DNA of 64,000 nt, taken from the NCBI RefSeq assembly GCF_007990755.1, contig NZ_BJXA01000001.1:372001-436000 (forward strand). The letters run 5' to 3'. Both the position numbers and the translations under genes were made by a program. The stretch comes from Nocardia ninae NBRC 108245. Its GTDB lineage: Bacteria; Actinomycetota; Actinomycetes; Mycobacteriales; Mycobacteriaceae. Position 1 is the stretch's first letter. Each line of letters begins with the position of its first letter. Shown here piece by piece: positions 15,792-23,277 of the stretch. The notes beneath the pieces are model-generated. The model was given only the letters and a program-made list of their open reading frames with translations, searched no databases and was not told the origin of the DNA.

Positions 15792-17627
15792 CTACCTGGG
15801 GAGCGTGACGATCTGAATCGGGGTTCCCAGTGGCGCGCCGTTGCTGGTGGTGGTGAATTCGAAACTGCCGGAGCAGCCGTCGATGGTGTAGTCGCCGTTG
15901 ATGTTGCGCAGCTGGCCGAGCACGTCGCTGGTTCCGGGCATACGGTTCGGGGTTGCGGCCAGGCGGATGGCTCGGGTTGCGGTGAGGGTGGCGTCGTGGA
16001 CCAGGCAGGTGTAGGCGTCGGTGCCGTCGGTGCGGTAGCCCGCGTCGGCGAGGGCCTCGGTGTAGAGCTGCCAGCCCTCGGGCGGGGTGCCGCGGCCGGC
16101 GGGCCAGTCCAGATGGACCACACCGGCGTAGATCACCTGTACGCCGGCTTGGCGCAGCTGGTCGGGATTGCGGTGGATCGCGGTCAACGCGGTCACCCCG
16201 GTCATGATCGTCAACGGCCGAGACCGGCAGGCGCGTTCTTTCAGCGAGTCGATGAACTCGCCCATGTCGGAGACGCGGCCGGCGAACAGGATGGTGTTGG
16301 CGCCGGACGCGCACACGTTGCGGGTGACCCCGTCGAACATCTGCGGCCAGGTGTCGCTGGGAATGGTGACCCCGGTGAATCCCTGATCGGGGATCTGCCC
16401 GATCCAGCGACCGAGCTTGTCGCGGAACACTTTCTGTAGCGCGGCGGCGTAGAGGTCACCGCGGGTTTCGGCGTTCTGATCCCACACCACGATCGCCGGA
16501 CCCAACTCTGGGTGGCTATCGAGATATCCGCTGAGATGGTCGACGAAAGTACTGGTCGCCGGGGTGACGCGCACCATGCCGGGGATATTGTCGTAACTCA
16601 ACTCGTCGGCGGTGGTGATGGCGCCGATGATCGGGATCTGCTTGTCGCTCAACGCTTTCACCGCGTCCCGAGTGTCGGCCACACTGGTGCCCAGCGCGAC
16701 GACGGCGGCGACCCGTTCGCGCGGATCCTCGGCGGCTGCCAGCGAGATCAGTCGGTCGACCGGTGCCCGCCACTGGTTCTGGAAGCTGCCGTTGTTGGCC
16801 AGCAACAACCGGATCGCGGGCCGGGGATCGCCGAAGGACCGCCCGCTGTTGACCCGATGCTGCGCGGCGGCGGCGCCGATGAGCATCTGCCGGATCTGGT
16901 CGCTGGAGAGCTGGCCCTCCTTGGGGCGACCATCCGGCGGACCGGTTTGGGTCGGCTGGGAGAGCGGGCCCAGCAGCGCGACGGTGAGGTAGTCGCCGCT
17001 CACCAGCCTGTTCTGCGTAGCGATCTGCTCGACCACATCCGCCGATTTCGGGTCGAAGCCGGTGAACGCCCCATCGGTCACGCCGATGCACTCCCCGTCC
17101 ATCAAGGTCAGCCCCGCCTCGGCGCACGTGTTGTCCGCACGCCGGAACAACCACACCACGACCACCGCGACCACCAACACCAAAACCGACGCCAAAGCCG
17201 TAACCACGACGGCTGGGCGAGGATGGTGACGGACCCATTCCCTACCGGTGGCCAACCACGGCCCTCGGTCCCGGGACGCGACAGAGCGCTCCTCGCCTTG
17301 GGGCACCGGGATTTCCTGGGGCGGCGCGGGCGGCCTTGCAGCAGCGCTGCGCTGCTCCTCCCACCAAGCCAACTCATTCTGCAGCTGCTGCCCGGCCAAC
17401 TCCGGTCGAGTGTGGTGCAGGCACGCGGTCACGATCGCCTTGGTTGTTTCCCGTTTCGGCAAGGGCTGACCGGACGTGATCGCCTGGCGCAACTCCTCCG
17501 CGCTGATGTGGGCTTCCTCGGCCAGGCGGGCCAGGCGTCTAGCGTCCGAAGCCGCTCCCGTGCGGCCGACCAATTCCCGCAGTATCTCCTTGAAGGCGGC
17601 GATCGGATCGGCATTCGGGGCGGTCAC
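15792..17627 (-). CDS. Membrane protein: helical N-domain, one TM segment, extracytoplasmic type 1 periplasmic-binding-like domain
   Basis: About 611 residues from GTG 17627; GTG 17669 is an alternative and the start is uncertain. The N-terminal 100 residues are helical and resemble actinobacterial HTH/transcriptional-repressor-like domains (L-A-R-L-A-E-E-A-H-I-S-A-E-E-L). After a Pro-rich linker comes one membrane helix (V-V-V-T-A-L-A-S-V-L-V-L-V-V-A-V-V-V-V-W). A domain of about 400 residues follows, with features of branched-chain amino acid-type binding proteins: V-A-A-V-V-A-L-G-T-S-V-A-D-T, P-I-I-G-A-I-T-T-A and G-P-A-I-V-V-W-D-Q-N-A. Outside sensor joined to a possible inside DNA- or protein-binding domain suggests one-component sensing. 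No ligand or target is known. Confidence 0.6.
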   Translation of the reverse strand: MTAPNADPIAAFKEILRELVGRTGAASDARRLARLAEEAHISAEELRQAITSGQPLPKRETTKAIVTACLHHTRPELAGQQLQNELAWWEEQRSAAARPPAPPQEIPVPQGEERSVASRDRGPWLATGREWVRHHPRPAVVVTALASVLVLVVAVVVVWLFRRADNTCAEAGLTLMDGECIGVTDGAFTGFDPKSADVVEQIATQNRLVSGDYLTVALLGPLSQPTQTGPPDGRPKEGQLSSDQIRQMLIGAAAAQHRVNSGRSFGDPRPAIRLLLANNGSFQNQWRAPVDRLISLAAAEDPRERVAAVVALGTSVADTRDAVKALSDKQIPIIGAITTADELSYDNIPGMVRVTPATSTFVDHLSGYLDSHPELGPAIVVWDQNAETRGDLYAAALQKVFRDKLGRWIGQIPDQGFTGVTIPSDTWPQMFDGVTRNVCASGANTILFAGRVSDMGEFIDSLKERACRSRPLTIMTGVTALTAIHRNPDQLRQAGVQVIYAGVVHLDWPAGRGTPPEGWQLYTEALADAGYRTDGTDAYTCLVHDATLTATRAIRLAATPNRMPGTSDVLGQLRNINGDYTIDGCSGSFEFTTTSNGAPLGTPIQIVTLPR

Positions 17628-17813
17628 CGCGGTACCTGCGCTCGCGTAGTCTCGATCATCGGCCCCCACCAACCTTCCCTGCCATGGTTCGAAAACCAAC
17701 GCGCACATACACGTTCGACGGCTGCACCAACAACGCCCCCTTACCCGTAGGAACATGATTCCCCACCCCGACGCACTCCCGCGTCGAAACAGCATCGATC
17801 GCTTCGAGCGGTG

Positions 17814-19253
17814 TCACCGCGCATTCACGGCGGGCGGCCAGTCGTGCGGCTCGATATTCCCGGGCTTCCCCGCGCCGTCCTGGCCCCAATCGAACTCCGG
17901 CGGTGGCGGACCCCACCGCTGCGGGTTGGTGAACTCGATTCGCTCCGAGCCGAAGTCGACCGACACGAAACTGGTCCGGGCCGCGAAAACAAGGCGTGTG
18001 AAATCGGCCGGCCCCTGGAACGTCGCCGTGTGGAACGAGGTGTCGCCGCCGAACGTCGCCTCGTCGAAGGATGCTTTGGCGCCGAACGTCGCCTCGCGGA
18101 ACCCGGTACTGCCGCTGAACGTCACCTTGTTGAACCAGGCGCCGCCCCGGAACATCGCCTCGCCGAACCCGGTGTTGGCACGGAACGTCGTCCCGTCGAA
18201 CCTGGCGGTGCCACTGAACGTCGCTCCGCTGAACCAGGCACCTCGGGCGAACGTTGCCGTGTGGAACCAGGCGTCGGCGCCGAATGTCGCCGTGTTGAAC
18301 TGGGCGTCGCCGGTGAACGTCGCCGTGTCGAATCGGGCGGCGCCAAGGAACGTCGCCCCGATGAACCCTGCGTCGCCACCGAAACTCACCCCATCGAACA
18401 TGGCGGTGCCACTGAACGTGGCCCCGTTGAACCAGGTATCGCCGGTGAACGTCGCCGCGTTGAACCCGTTGTCGGCGTTGAACTTCGCCGTGTGGAACCA
18501 GGTATCGCCACTGAACGTCGCCTCGTCGAAACGGGCGGCGCCGACGAAGACGGCGCCACTGAAATCGACGTTCTCCAGGTAAGCGGTCCGCAAATCGAAA
18601 TGGCTTGCCGACCAGCTATATTCGGCTTCGGGTCGGAGGTGTTCGCCGATCACCCGGACGATGGTTTTGCGGACCTCACGGTCGTTCTGCCGGTACTCGA
18701 AGTGTTGTTCGTCCTCCGGACTCGACTCGTCGGCCGCCGGGTATTTGCGGATGTTCTTGGTCTGGTGATTGCCCCCCAGATCCGGGGTGTAAGGCAGGCG
18801 GAGGTAGCCGCACAGCACGTCGATGCATTGCTGCCGACGCAGGCCGTCGGTTTCGTCCGCGGCACCGGCCATCGCGTACACCCCCGCGATCCGGACCGCG
18901 ACATCGGTCGCACCGAGTTGCGCGGCCGCGGCCCCGAATCGCTCTACGAACCGGCTCTGCTCGGCATCGCGCTGGCGTCGGTAGGCGATCACCAAGGCGA
19001 CAACACCGCCGACGCCGGCGACGATCGTCAGTGCCACCTTCGTGATATCGAGCGGCGCGGCCTTCGCATCGCTGGTCGGGGTGTACCGATTCACCACCTG
19101 GTAGGCCACGTAGGCGACAGCAACTCCCGCTACGAGCGCGGCCATGATCGCCGGAAGCAACCCGAACCGCTCCGCCCGGCGCCTGATCGCCCTGTTGCTC
19201 TTGCCGATCCGCGCCAGCAGTGCGGTCCACTTATTGCGCACCCACCCGAACAT
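17814..19253 (-). CDS. Membrane-anchored pentapeptide-repeat protein
   Basis: A 479-residue protein starting at ATG 19253. Two membrane segments lie near residues 33-55 and 70-88, then a linker rich in charged residues. From about residue 240 there is a long run of degenerate five-residue repeats of the form A-T-F-x-G-D-x-x-F, with Phe or hydrophobic residues every fifth position, predicted to fold as a right-handed quadrilateral beta-helix of around 40 or more coils. The repetition is visible in the DNA as tandem imperfect repeats from about 18050 to 18560. The function of such proteins is seldom known; a scaffold role is possible. The C-terminus is Pro-rich. Confidence 0.8.
   Translation of the reverse strand: MFGWVRNKWTALLARIGKSNRAIRRRAERFGLLPAIMAALVAGVAVAYVAYQVVNRYTPTSDAKAAPLDITKVALTIVAGVGGVVALVIAYRRQRDAEQSRFVERFGAAAAQLGATDVAVRIAGVYAMAGAADETDGLRRQQCIDVLCGYLRLPYTPDLGGNHQTKNIRKYPAADESSPEDEQHFEYRQNDREVRKTIVRVIGEHLRPEAEYSWSASHFDLRTAYLENVDFSGAVFVGAARFDEATFSGDTWFHTAKFNADNGFNAATFTGDTWFNGATFSGTAMFDGVSFGGDAGFIGATFLGAARFDTATFTGDAQFNTATFGADAWFHTATFARGAWFSGATFSGTARFDGTTFRANTGFGEAMFRGGAWFNKVTFSGSTGFREATFGAKASFDEATFGGDTSFHTATFQGPADFTRLVFAARTSFVSVDFGSERIEFTNPQRWGPPPPEFDWGQDGAGKPGNIEPHDWPPAVNAR
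18050..18560. repeat. Degenerate tandem 15-bp-unit repeats encoding pentapeptide repeats
   Basis: The + strand shows recurring phrases such as GAACGTCGCC, GTCGAA and GGCGTCGCC in register with codons of the pentapeptide-repeat gene. The repeats are coding, not a separate element, but they are a likely site of in-frame expansion or loss. Confidence 0.6.
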
Positions 19254-19311
19254 CGCTCGATTGTGCTCGCAGCAGCGAGGTCTCGCACAGCACTCCGCAC
19301 TTCCCGCACCC

Positions 19312-19848
19312 ATGAATGGCGGTGTTCTCGCACCGTCGATGACGCTGCGGGGCAACAATGGTGGCGTACGTGCGTTGAGCGGGGGCGTCTTGGAGTTGGT
19401 TCCTGGTGACAGCGGCGAAGAGCAGAAGCCGCGCGGGCTGAAGATCCACATCCGTTTTCTTCGGAGTTGCGTCGGGCTGGCGTTGGCGCTGTGGGCGGCG
19501 GCTCTGACCCAGCCGCTGGCTGACTTCACCGGAAGCAGCTGGGGAGTCATCTGGACTATCCAGGTCTACCCGTTCTGGAGTGGGGAAGCTCCGGGCGCGG
19601 CCAGCTTGTTCGTCTGCGGCGCTTTCCTGGCCATTGCCGGGGCGGGAGTCGCGGTGGGCACGCTCACATCTCAGGACGAGGGCATCCGGAAGTTCGGTGG
19701 CGTGCTGGCCTTCACCGTCTTCAACTGGTGTTTCTTCGGCGCAACCTTCTTTTTCAGTGCGTTCACCGGCACGGTTCTTGCGGGCATGTGGCTGATCCTC
19801 ATATCCATACTGATGCTGTTGGTGGCCGCGTTCAGCTTGGACTTCTAG
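19312..19848 (+). CDS. Small integral membrane protein of unknown function
   Basis: About 178 residues if started at ATG 19312; ATG 19339 is an alternative and no clear ribosome-binding site separates them. The N-terminal 40 residues are hydrophilic. At least four hydrophobic segments follow (L-A-L-A-L-W-A-A-A-L, A-A-S-L-F-V-C-G-A-F-L-A, V-L-A-F-T-V-F-N-W-C-F-F, M-W-L-I-L-I-S-I-L-M-L-L). It is divergent from the pentapeptide-repeat gene with only 58 bp between starts. I do not recognise the family. Confidence 0.55.
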   Translation: MNGGVLAPSMTLRGNNGGVRALSGGVLELVPGDSGEEQKPRGLKIHIRFLRSCVGLALALWAAALTQPLADFTGSSWGVIWTIQVYPFWSGEAPGAASLFVCGAFLAIAGAGVAVGTLTSQDEGIRKFGGVLAFTVFNWCFFGATFFFSAFTGTVLAGMWLILISILMLLVAAFSLDF

Positions 19849-19875
19849 ACAGCTGTGTCGTGCCGAGTGACCACC

Positions 19876-20766
19876 TCACACGGTGAGTTCGGCACCGTCG
19901 GGCAGGACCTCCACACCTGCTTGCGCCACCAGTGCACTGGCTGTGGAGGAGGGTTCGAGGAGCGGGTTGGTGTTGTTGAGGTGGGTGTAGATTCGGCGCA
20001 ATCCTGGGTGGCGGGTGAGGGCGGCGAGGGAGCCGCTGGGGCCGGCTATGGGGAGGTGGCCCATGAGGGATTGGCCGGCGTCCGGGTCCTGGGAGTGGAC
20101 GGCCGCGCCGAGTTCTTGCGCGCTGAAGAAGGTGCCGTCGAGTAGTGCGCAGTCGGCGGAGGCCAGCAGGTTGTCCAGTGCAGCAGGCCAATTCGCTAGG
20201 CAGGGCGCGTACACGAATACGCCGCCGGTCACCGGGTCTTCGATGCGGAGGGCGGTCACCCAGTGGATGGAGGGCGACGGCGTCGCGATGTACTTCGGCG
20301 CCTTGGCGCTGATCGGGTGAGCGAAAACGCGGAGCCCGCCGGCGAGTTCGAAGCCGGGCACGGTGCTGTCCTGCCACTTCCATGGGCGGTAGCGAGTGAG
20401 CAGGCCGCGCAGCGGCAGGAGTGCGTCCAGCACTACGGGGCTGGCGTAGACGGTCAGATCGGCGGCTCCGCGCAGGATAGCCAGCCCCATCGTGTGGTCC
20501 ACCTCGGCGTCGGTGAGGAGCACGCCGCGCACGGGCGTTTCCCGCGGTCCCGGTCCGGGGCGGAGGGCAGGTGTCGCGAGCAGTTGGGTGCGAATATCGG
20601 GAGAAGCGTTGAGCAGCCACCAATCTCGCGAGTTGCCGCTGATGGCCACGCACTCTTGGCTGCGCGACGGCAGCTCGCCGTTACGGGCACTCAGGCAGAG
20701 CTCGCAGGCACAGTCCCACTGCGGGAACCCGCCTCCGGCAGCGGTACCGAGCAGGATCACTTTCAC
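19876..20766 (-). CDS. pqqB: PQQ biosynthesis protein PqqB
   Basis: A 296-residue metallo-beta-lactamase-fold protein needed for pyrroloquinoline quinone synthesis, thought to oxidise the tyrosine part of the PqqA-derived intermediate. Typical features are the start V-K-V-I-L-L-G-T-A-A-G-G-G-F-P-Q-W, the C-A-C-E-L-C metal-site cysteines, N-A-S-P-D-I-R and L-T-D-A-E-V-D-H-T-M-G. The GTG start overlaps the pqqE stop by 4 bp, so it is translationally coupled as the last gene of the operon. Confidence 0.95.
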   Translation of the reverse strand: MKVILLGTAAGGGFPQWDCACELCLSARNGELPSRSQECVAISGNSRDWWLLNASPDIRTQLLATPALRPGPGPRETPVRGVLLTDAEVDHTMGLAILRGAADLTVYASPVVLDALLPLRGLLTRYRPWKWQDSTVPGFELAGGLRVFAHPISAKAPKYIATPSPSIHWVTALRIEDPVTGGVFVYAPCLANWPAALDNLLASADCALLDGTFFSAQELGAAVHSQDPDAGQSLMGHLPIAGPSGSLAALTRHPGLRRIYTHLNNTNPLLEPSSTASALVAQAGVEVLPDGAELTV

Positions 20767-21842
20767 GGCGCCTGCGCCCGCATGGTGAAAGCCGTCGCCG
20801 CCTCGCTCAGTGCGGCGTCGACGAGCGGCCGATCCGGCGACAGCCCGCACACCGGGTCGGTGGCCGCCGCGTCACCGGTGAACTGGAACGCTTGGCACCG
20901 GCAGCCGCCGAAGTCGGTGAAGCGTTCGGGACAGGAACGGCAGGGTTCGGGCATCCACGAGGTTCCGCGAAAAGCGTTGAACGCCTTCGATGAATACCAG
21001 ATCTCGGCCAGCGGTCGTTCGAGCACGTTCTCCACCGGCAACGTGGAAATCACCGAAGCCCCCGGGCACGGCAGTACGTTCCCTCCGGGCGTGACGGTCA
21101 GTTGCCTTCTCCCCCACCCATCCATACACGGCTTCGGCCGGTCCGCGAAGTAGTCCGCGACCACGTACACCAAATCGGGCCCGCCCGCGTACTTCTCCCG
21201 AGCCCGCTGCATCGCCTGTCGCGCATTGTCGAGCTGAATCGCGCTGGGCAGCAAAGCGGCTCGATTACGCAGCCCCCACCCGTAGTACTGCGTGTTGGCC
21301 AACTCGATCCGATCCGCGCCGAGACCGACGGCGAGGTCGACGATCTGCTCGACCCGATCGATATTCCCCCGATGCAACACAACATTCACAGTGAGCGGCA
21401 GTCCTGCCCCTGTGATCGCCTCGGCCGCATCAAGTTTCAGCGCGTGCACCCGAGCGCCCGCGATGCGATCGGCAGACTGTGGATCCGCGTCCTGCATCGA
21501 GAGCTGAACGTGGTCGACCCCGCGCTCCGCGAGCTGCCGCGCCCGCTCAGCAGTCAGTCCGACACCGCTGGTGACCAGGTTGACGTAGGCCCCGAGTCCC
21601 CGTGCGTGCGCGACCAAGTCGGGCAGATCCCGTCGAGACAACGGCTCACCACCGGAGAAATGCATCTGCACCACTCCGAGCGCACGAGCCTGGGTGAGCA
21701 CATCGCACCACTGCTCAAACGTCAATTCCCCAGCACGCGAAACGAGTTCGACGGGATTCGAGCAGTACGGGCAATGCAGCGGGCAACGATGAGTCAGCTC
21801 GACCAGCATGCCGAGCGGCGCCTCGACCGACGTCTCAGTCAT
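20763..21842 (-). CDS. pqqE: PQQ biosynthesis radical SAM enzyme PqqE
   Basis: A 359-residue radical SAM/SPASM enzyme that cross-links Glu and Tyr of PqqA, the first chemical step of PQQ synthesis. C-P-L-H-C-P-Y-C is the CxxxCxxC cluster motif. H-F-S-G-G-E-P-L is the SAM-binding GGE motif. The C-terminal Cys-rich SPASM region (C-M-D-G-W-G-R; P-C-R-S-C-P-E-R-F; G-G-C-R-C-Q-A-F) is complete. It starts at ATG 21842, overlapping the pqqD stop by 8 bp. Confidence 0.97.
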   Translation of the reverse strand: MTETSVEAPLGMLVELTHRCPLHCPYCSNPVELVSRAGELTFEQWCDVLTQARALGVVQMHFSGGEPLSRRDLPDLVAHARGLGAYVNLVTSGVGLTAERARQLAERGVDHVQLSMQDADPQSADRIAGARVHALKLDAAEAITGAGLPLTVNVVLHRGNIDRVEQIVDLAVGLGADRIELANTQYYGWGLRNRAALLPSAIQLDNARQAMQRAREKYAGGPDLVYVVADYFADRPKPCMDGWGRRQLTVTPGGNVLPCPGASVISTLPVENVLERPLAEIWYSSKAFNAFRGTSWMPEPCRSCPERFTDFGGCRCQAFQFTGDAAATDPVCGLSPDRPLVDAALSEAATAFTMRAQAP

Positions 21843-22107
21843 CCAGGGCCACCACTCGTCGCTGCGCGAGCCGCTGCAACAGCTCGGCAATGTCCTCAGC
21901 GCGGACACCCTCGTACTCCGCGCCGAGCCGCTGCACAATGCCATCAATGCTGTGCGCACCATCGCAAAGCGCGAGCACCGCGGCGGCGGTGTCGTTGAGA
22001 ACCACTACCCCTTCGGGCAGCAGCGCCAGCTCACCGCGCACCGAATCACTGGCGAGCCGGACACCCGGCCGCAGCCGCGGCAGCGTGCTATCGGACAGCC
22101 CGGCCAT
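21835..22107 (-). CDS. pqqD: PQQ biosynthesis peptide chaperone PqqD
   Basis: A 90-residue protein of the RiPP recognition element family. PqqD binds the PqqA peptide and presents it to PqqE. R-P-G-V-R-L-A-S-D, L-L-P-E-G-V-V-V-L-N-D-T-A and V-L-A-L-C-D-G are typical. I start it at ATG 22107, which overlaps the pqqC end by 20 bp; an in-frame ATG at 22137 is less likely. It overlaps both neighbours, which is strong evidence for one polycistronic unit. Confidence 0.95.
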   Translation of the reverse strand: MAGLSDSTLPRLRPGVRLASDSVRGELALLPEGVVVLNDTAAAVLALCDGAHSIDGIVQRLGAEYEGVRAEDIAELLQRLAQRRVVALDD

Positions 22108-22816
22108 CACCGGCCTCCGTGTGATAGTCGAGCGCATCGAGCACGGCGCTCAGCACATCGCATTTGAAGGCGAGCGCATCGACGCAAGCCTGCTGCTGCG
22201 CACGGGTTTCGGCATGCCGGACCACCAGATCGAGCAGCGAACGCCCCTCGGCCTCCACCATGTCGATGCGCGCGGTGAAGTACGCGAACCCCTCCTCCGC
22301 GATCCACGGATAGTGCTGCCGCATCCGACCCAGCCGGTAGCTCAGCAACCCGGGCGAGAACAGCTCGGTGAGCCCCGACGCCACCGCCTCCAACCACGGC
22401 CGGCGTCGAGCGAAGTCGAGATAGGCGTCTACCGCGAACCGCACCCCGGGCAAGACGAGTCGTTCTGAGACCACCTCGGCGCGCTCGAGACCCACCGCCT
22501 CGGCCAAGTGCAGCCACTTCTCCGCGCCGCCCGGCGAGCCGTCGGCCCCGTCGTGATAGACGATCCGCGGCAACCACTCCCGCCGCACCTCCGGCAGCGG
22601 ACAGTTGGCGATGATCGCGGCATCCTTCTGCGGCAGGCAGCGCTGGTAGTACCAGCGATTCGCCACCCACAACCGCAGCTCGTCCTTGTCCAGCCGCCCG
22701 TTGTGCAACCGTTCATGGAACGGATGCCGGTCCCAATACAACGCCTCGAGCGCGTGCAACGACTGTCGGAACTCGGCCTCGCTCCAGCGAGTCTCCGTGT
22801 CACAGGCCGTGGACAT
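22088..22816 (-). CDS. pqqC: PQQ synthase PqqC
   Basis: A 242-residue cofactorless oxidase that performs the last ring closure and oxidation of PQQ. The segments Y-W-D-R-H-P-F-H-E-R-L-H-N-G, W-V-A-N-R-W-Y-Y-Q, P-L-P-E-V-R-R-E-W and I-V-Y-H-D-G match PqqC, including the active-site His and Tyr/Arg-rich helices. It begins 35 bp after the end of pqqA. Confidence 0.97.
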   Translation of the reverse strand: MSTACDTETRWSEAEFRQSLHALEALYWDRHPFHERLHNGRLDKDELRLWVANRWYYQRCLPQKDAAIIANCPLPEVRREWLPRIVYHDGADGSPGGAEKWLHLAEAVGLERAEVVSERLVLPGVRFAVDAYLDFARRRPWLEAVASGLTELFSPGLLSYRLGRMRQHYPWIAEEGFAYFTARIDMVEAEGRSLLDLVVRHAETRAQQQACVDALAFKCDVLSAVLDALDYHTEAGDGRAVR

Positions 22817-22851
22817 CCCGGTGCACCTTTGCCCTTCGCGTCAGCGCCGCG

Positions 22852-22977
22852 TCAGTCACGGCCGGCGTAGGCGGTAATTTCCAATGCGGTATCGAAGAAA
22901 GCGAAATCGGGACGGCGCCACACCTTCTTGCCCGTCTCGACCTTTTCGGTAGCGCGGTTCTCGACGATGGTCTGCAT
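22852..22977 (-). CDS. pqqA: PQQ precursor peptide PqqA, operon copy
   Basis: A 41-residue precursor whose core E-I-T-A-Y carries the conserved Glu and Tyr (E-x-x-x-Y) from which PQQ is built, followed by A-G-R-D. The upstream W-R-R-P-D-F-A-F-F-D-T-A-L is the recognition part. GGAGG lies 7 bases before the ATG at 22977. It is the first gene of pqqACDEB. It differs from the second copy mainly in the N-terminal leader. Confidence 0.95.
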   Translation of the reverse strand: MQTIVENRATEKVETGKKVWRRPDFAFFDTALEITAYAGRD

Positions 22978-23277
22978 ACGAATGCCTCCGTTTGTCAAAG
23001 GATGCGTGAATACAGCGAGCCGAACGCTCTGGTTCGCGAGCGTAACACGCCTGAGCGCAAGCAAAACGGCCGCACGGCAACTGGGGAAATGCACCCCATA
23101 AGGGGTAGTGAGGTTTCAGCAGTCGCTGCATGATTGCTTTCGGTGCCGTAACCGAACCGATAGCCGAACGCACACGCCGGTCGCCCGAAACGTCATAGCG
23201 GCGTGGGTAACATGCTTGACGCTCCTGTAATTCGTATGGCTTAGCAAACTCCTGAGTCCGGGCTAGGAGCCACCCTC
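22978..23277. promoter_or_regulatory. Divergent promoter region between pqqA and the quinoprotein gene
   Basis: The 300 bp region separates two divergent PQQ-related genes and should hold both promoters. TTGACG at 23216-23221 could be a -35 box for the rightward gene, but I see no convincing -10 at the right spacing. AGGAG at 23266-23270 is the ribosome-binding site of the quinoprotein gene. Confidence 0.45.

Noticed and set aside
18050-18560. CRISPR-like or satellite repeat
   Set aside because: The repeat period is codon-based, imperfect and encodes pentapeptide repeats; no constant repeats with unique spacers.
21102-21998. Plus-strand frame opposite pqqE
   Set aside because: Antisense to a well-supported radical SAM gene and lacks protein-like features.
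20763-22107. Mycofactocin cluster
   Set aside because: Radical SAM plus RRE protein could suggest it, but PqqA, PqqB and PqqC are clear and no MftA-type peptide is present.
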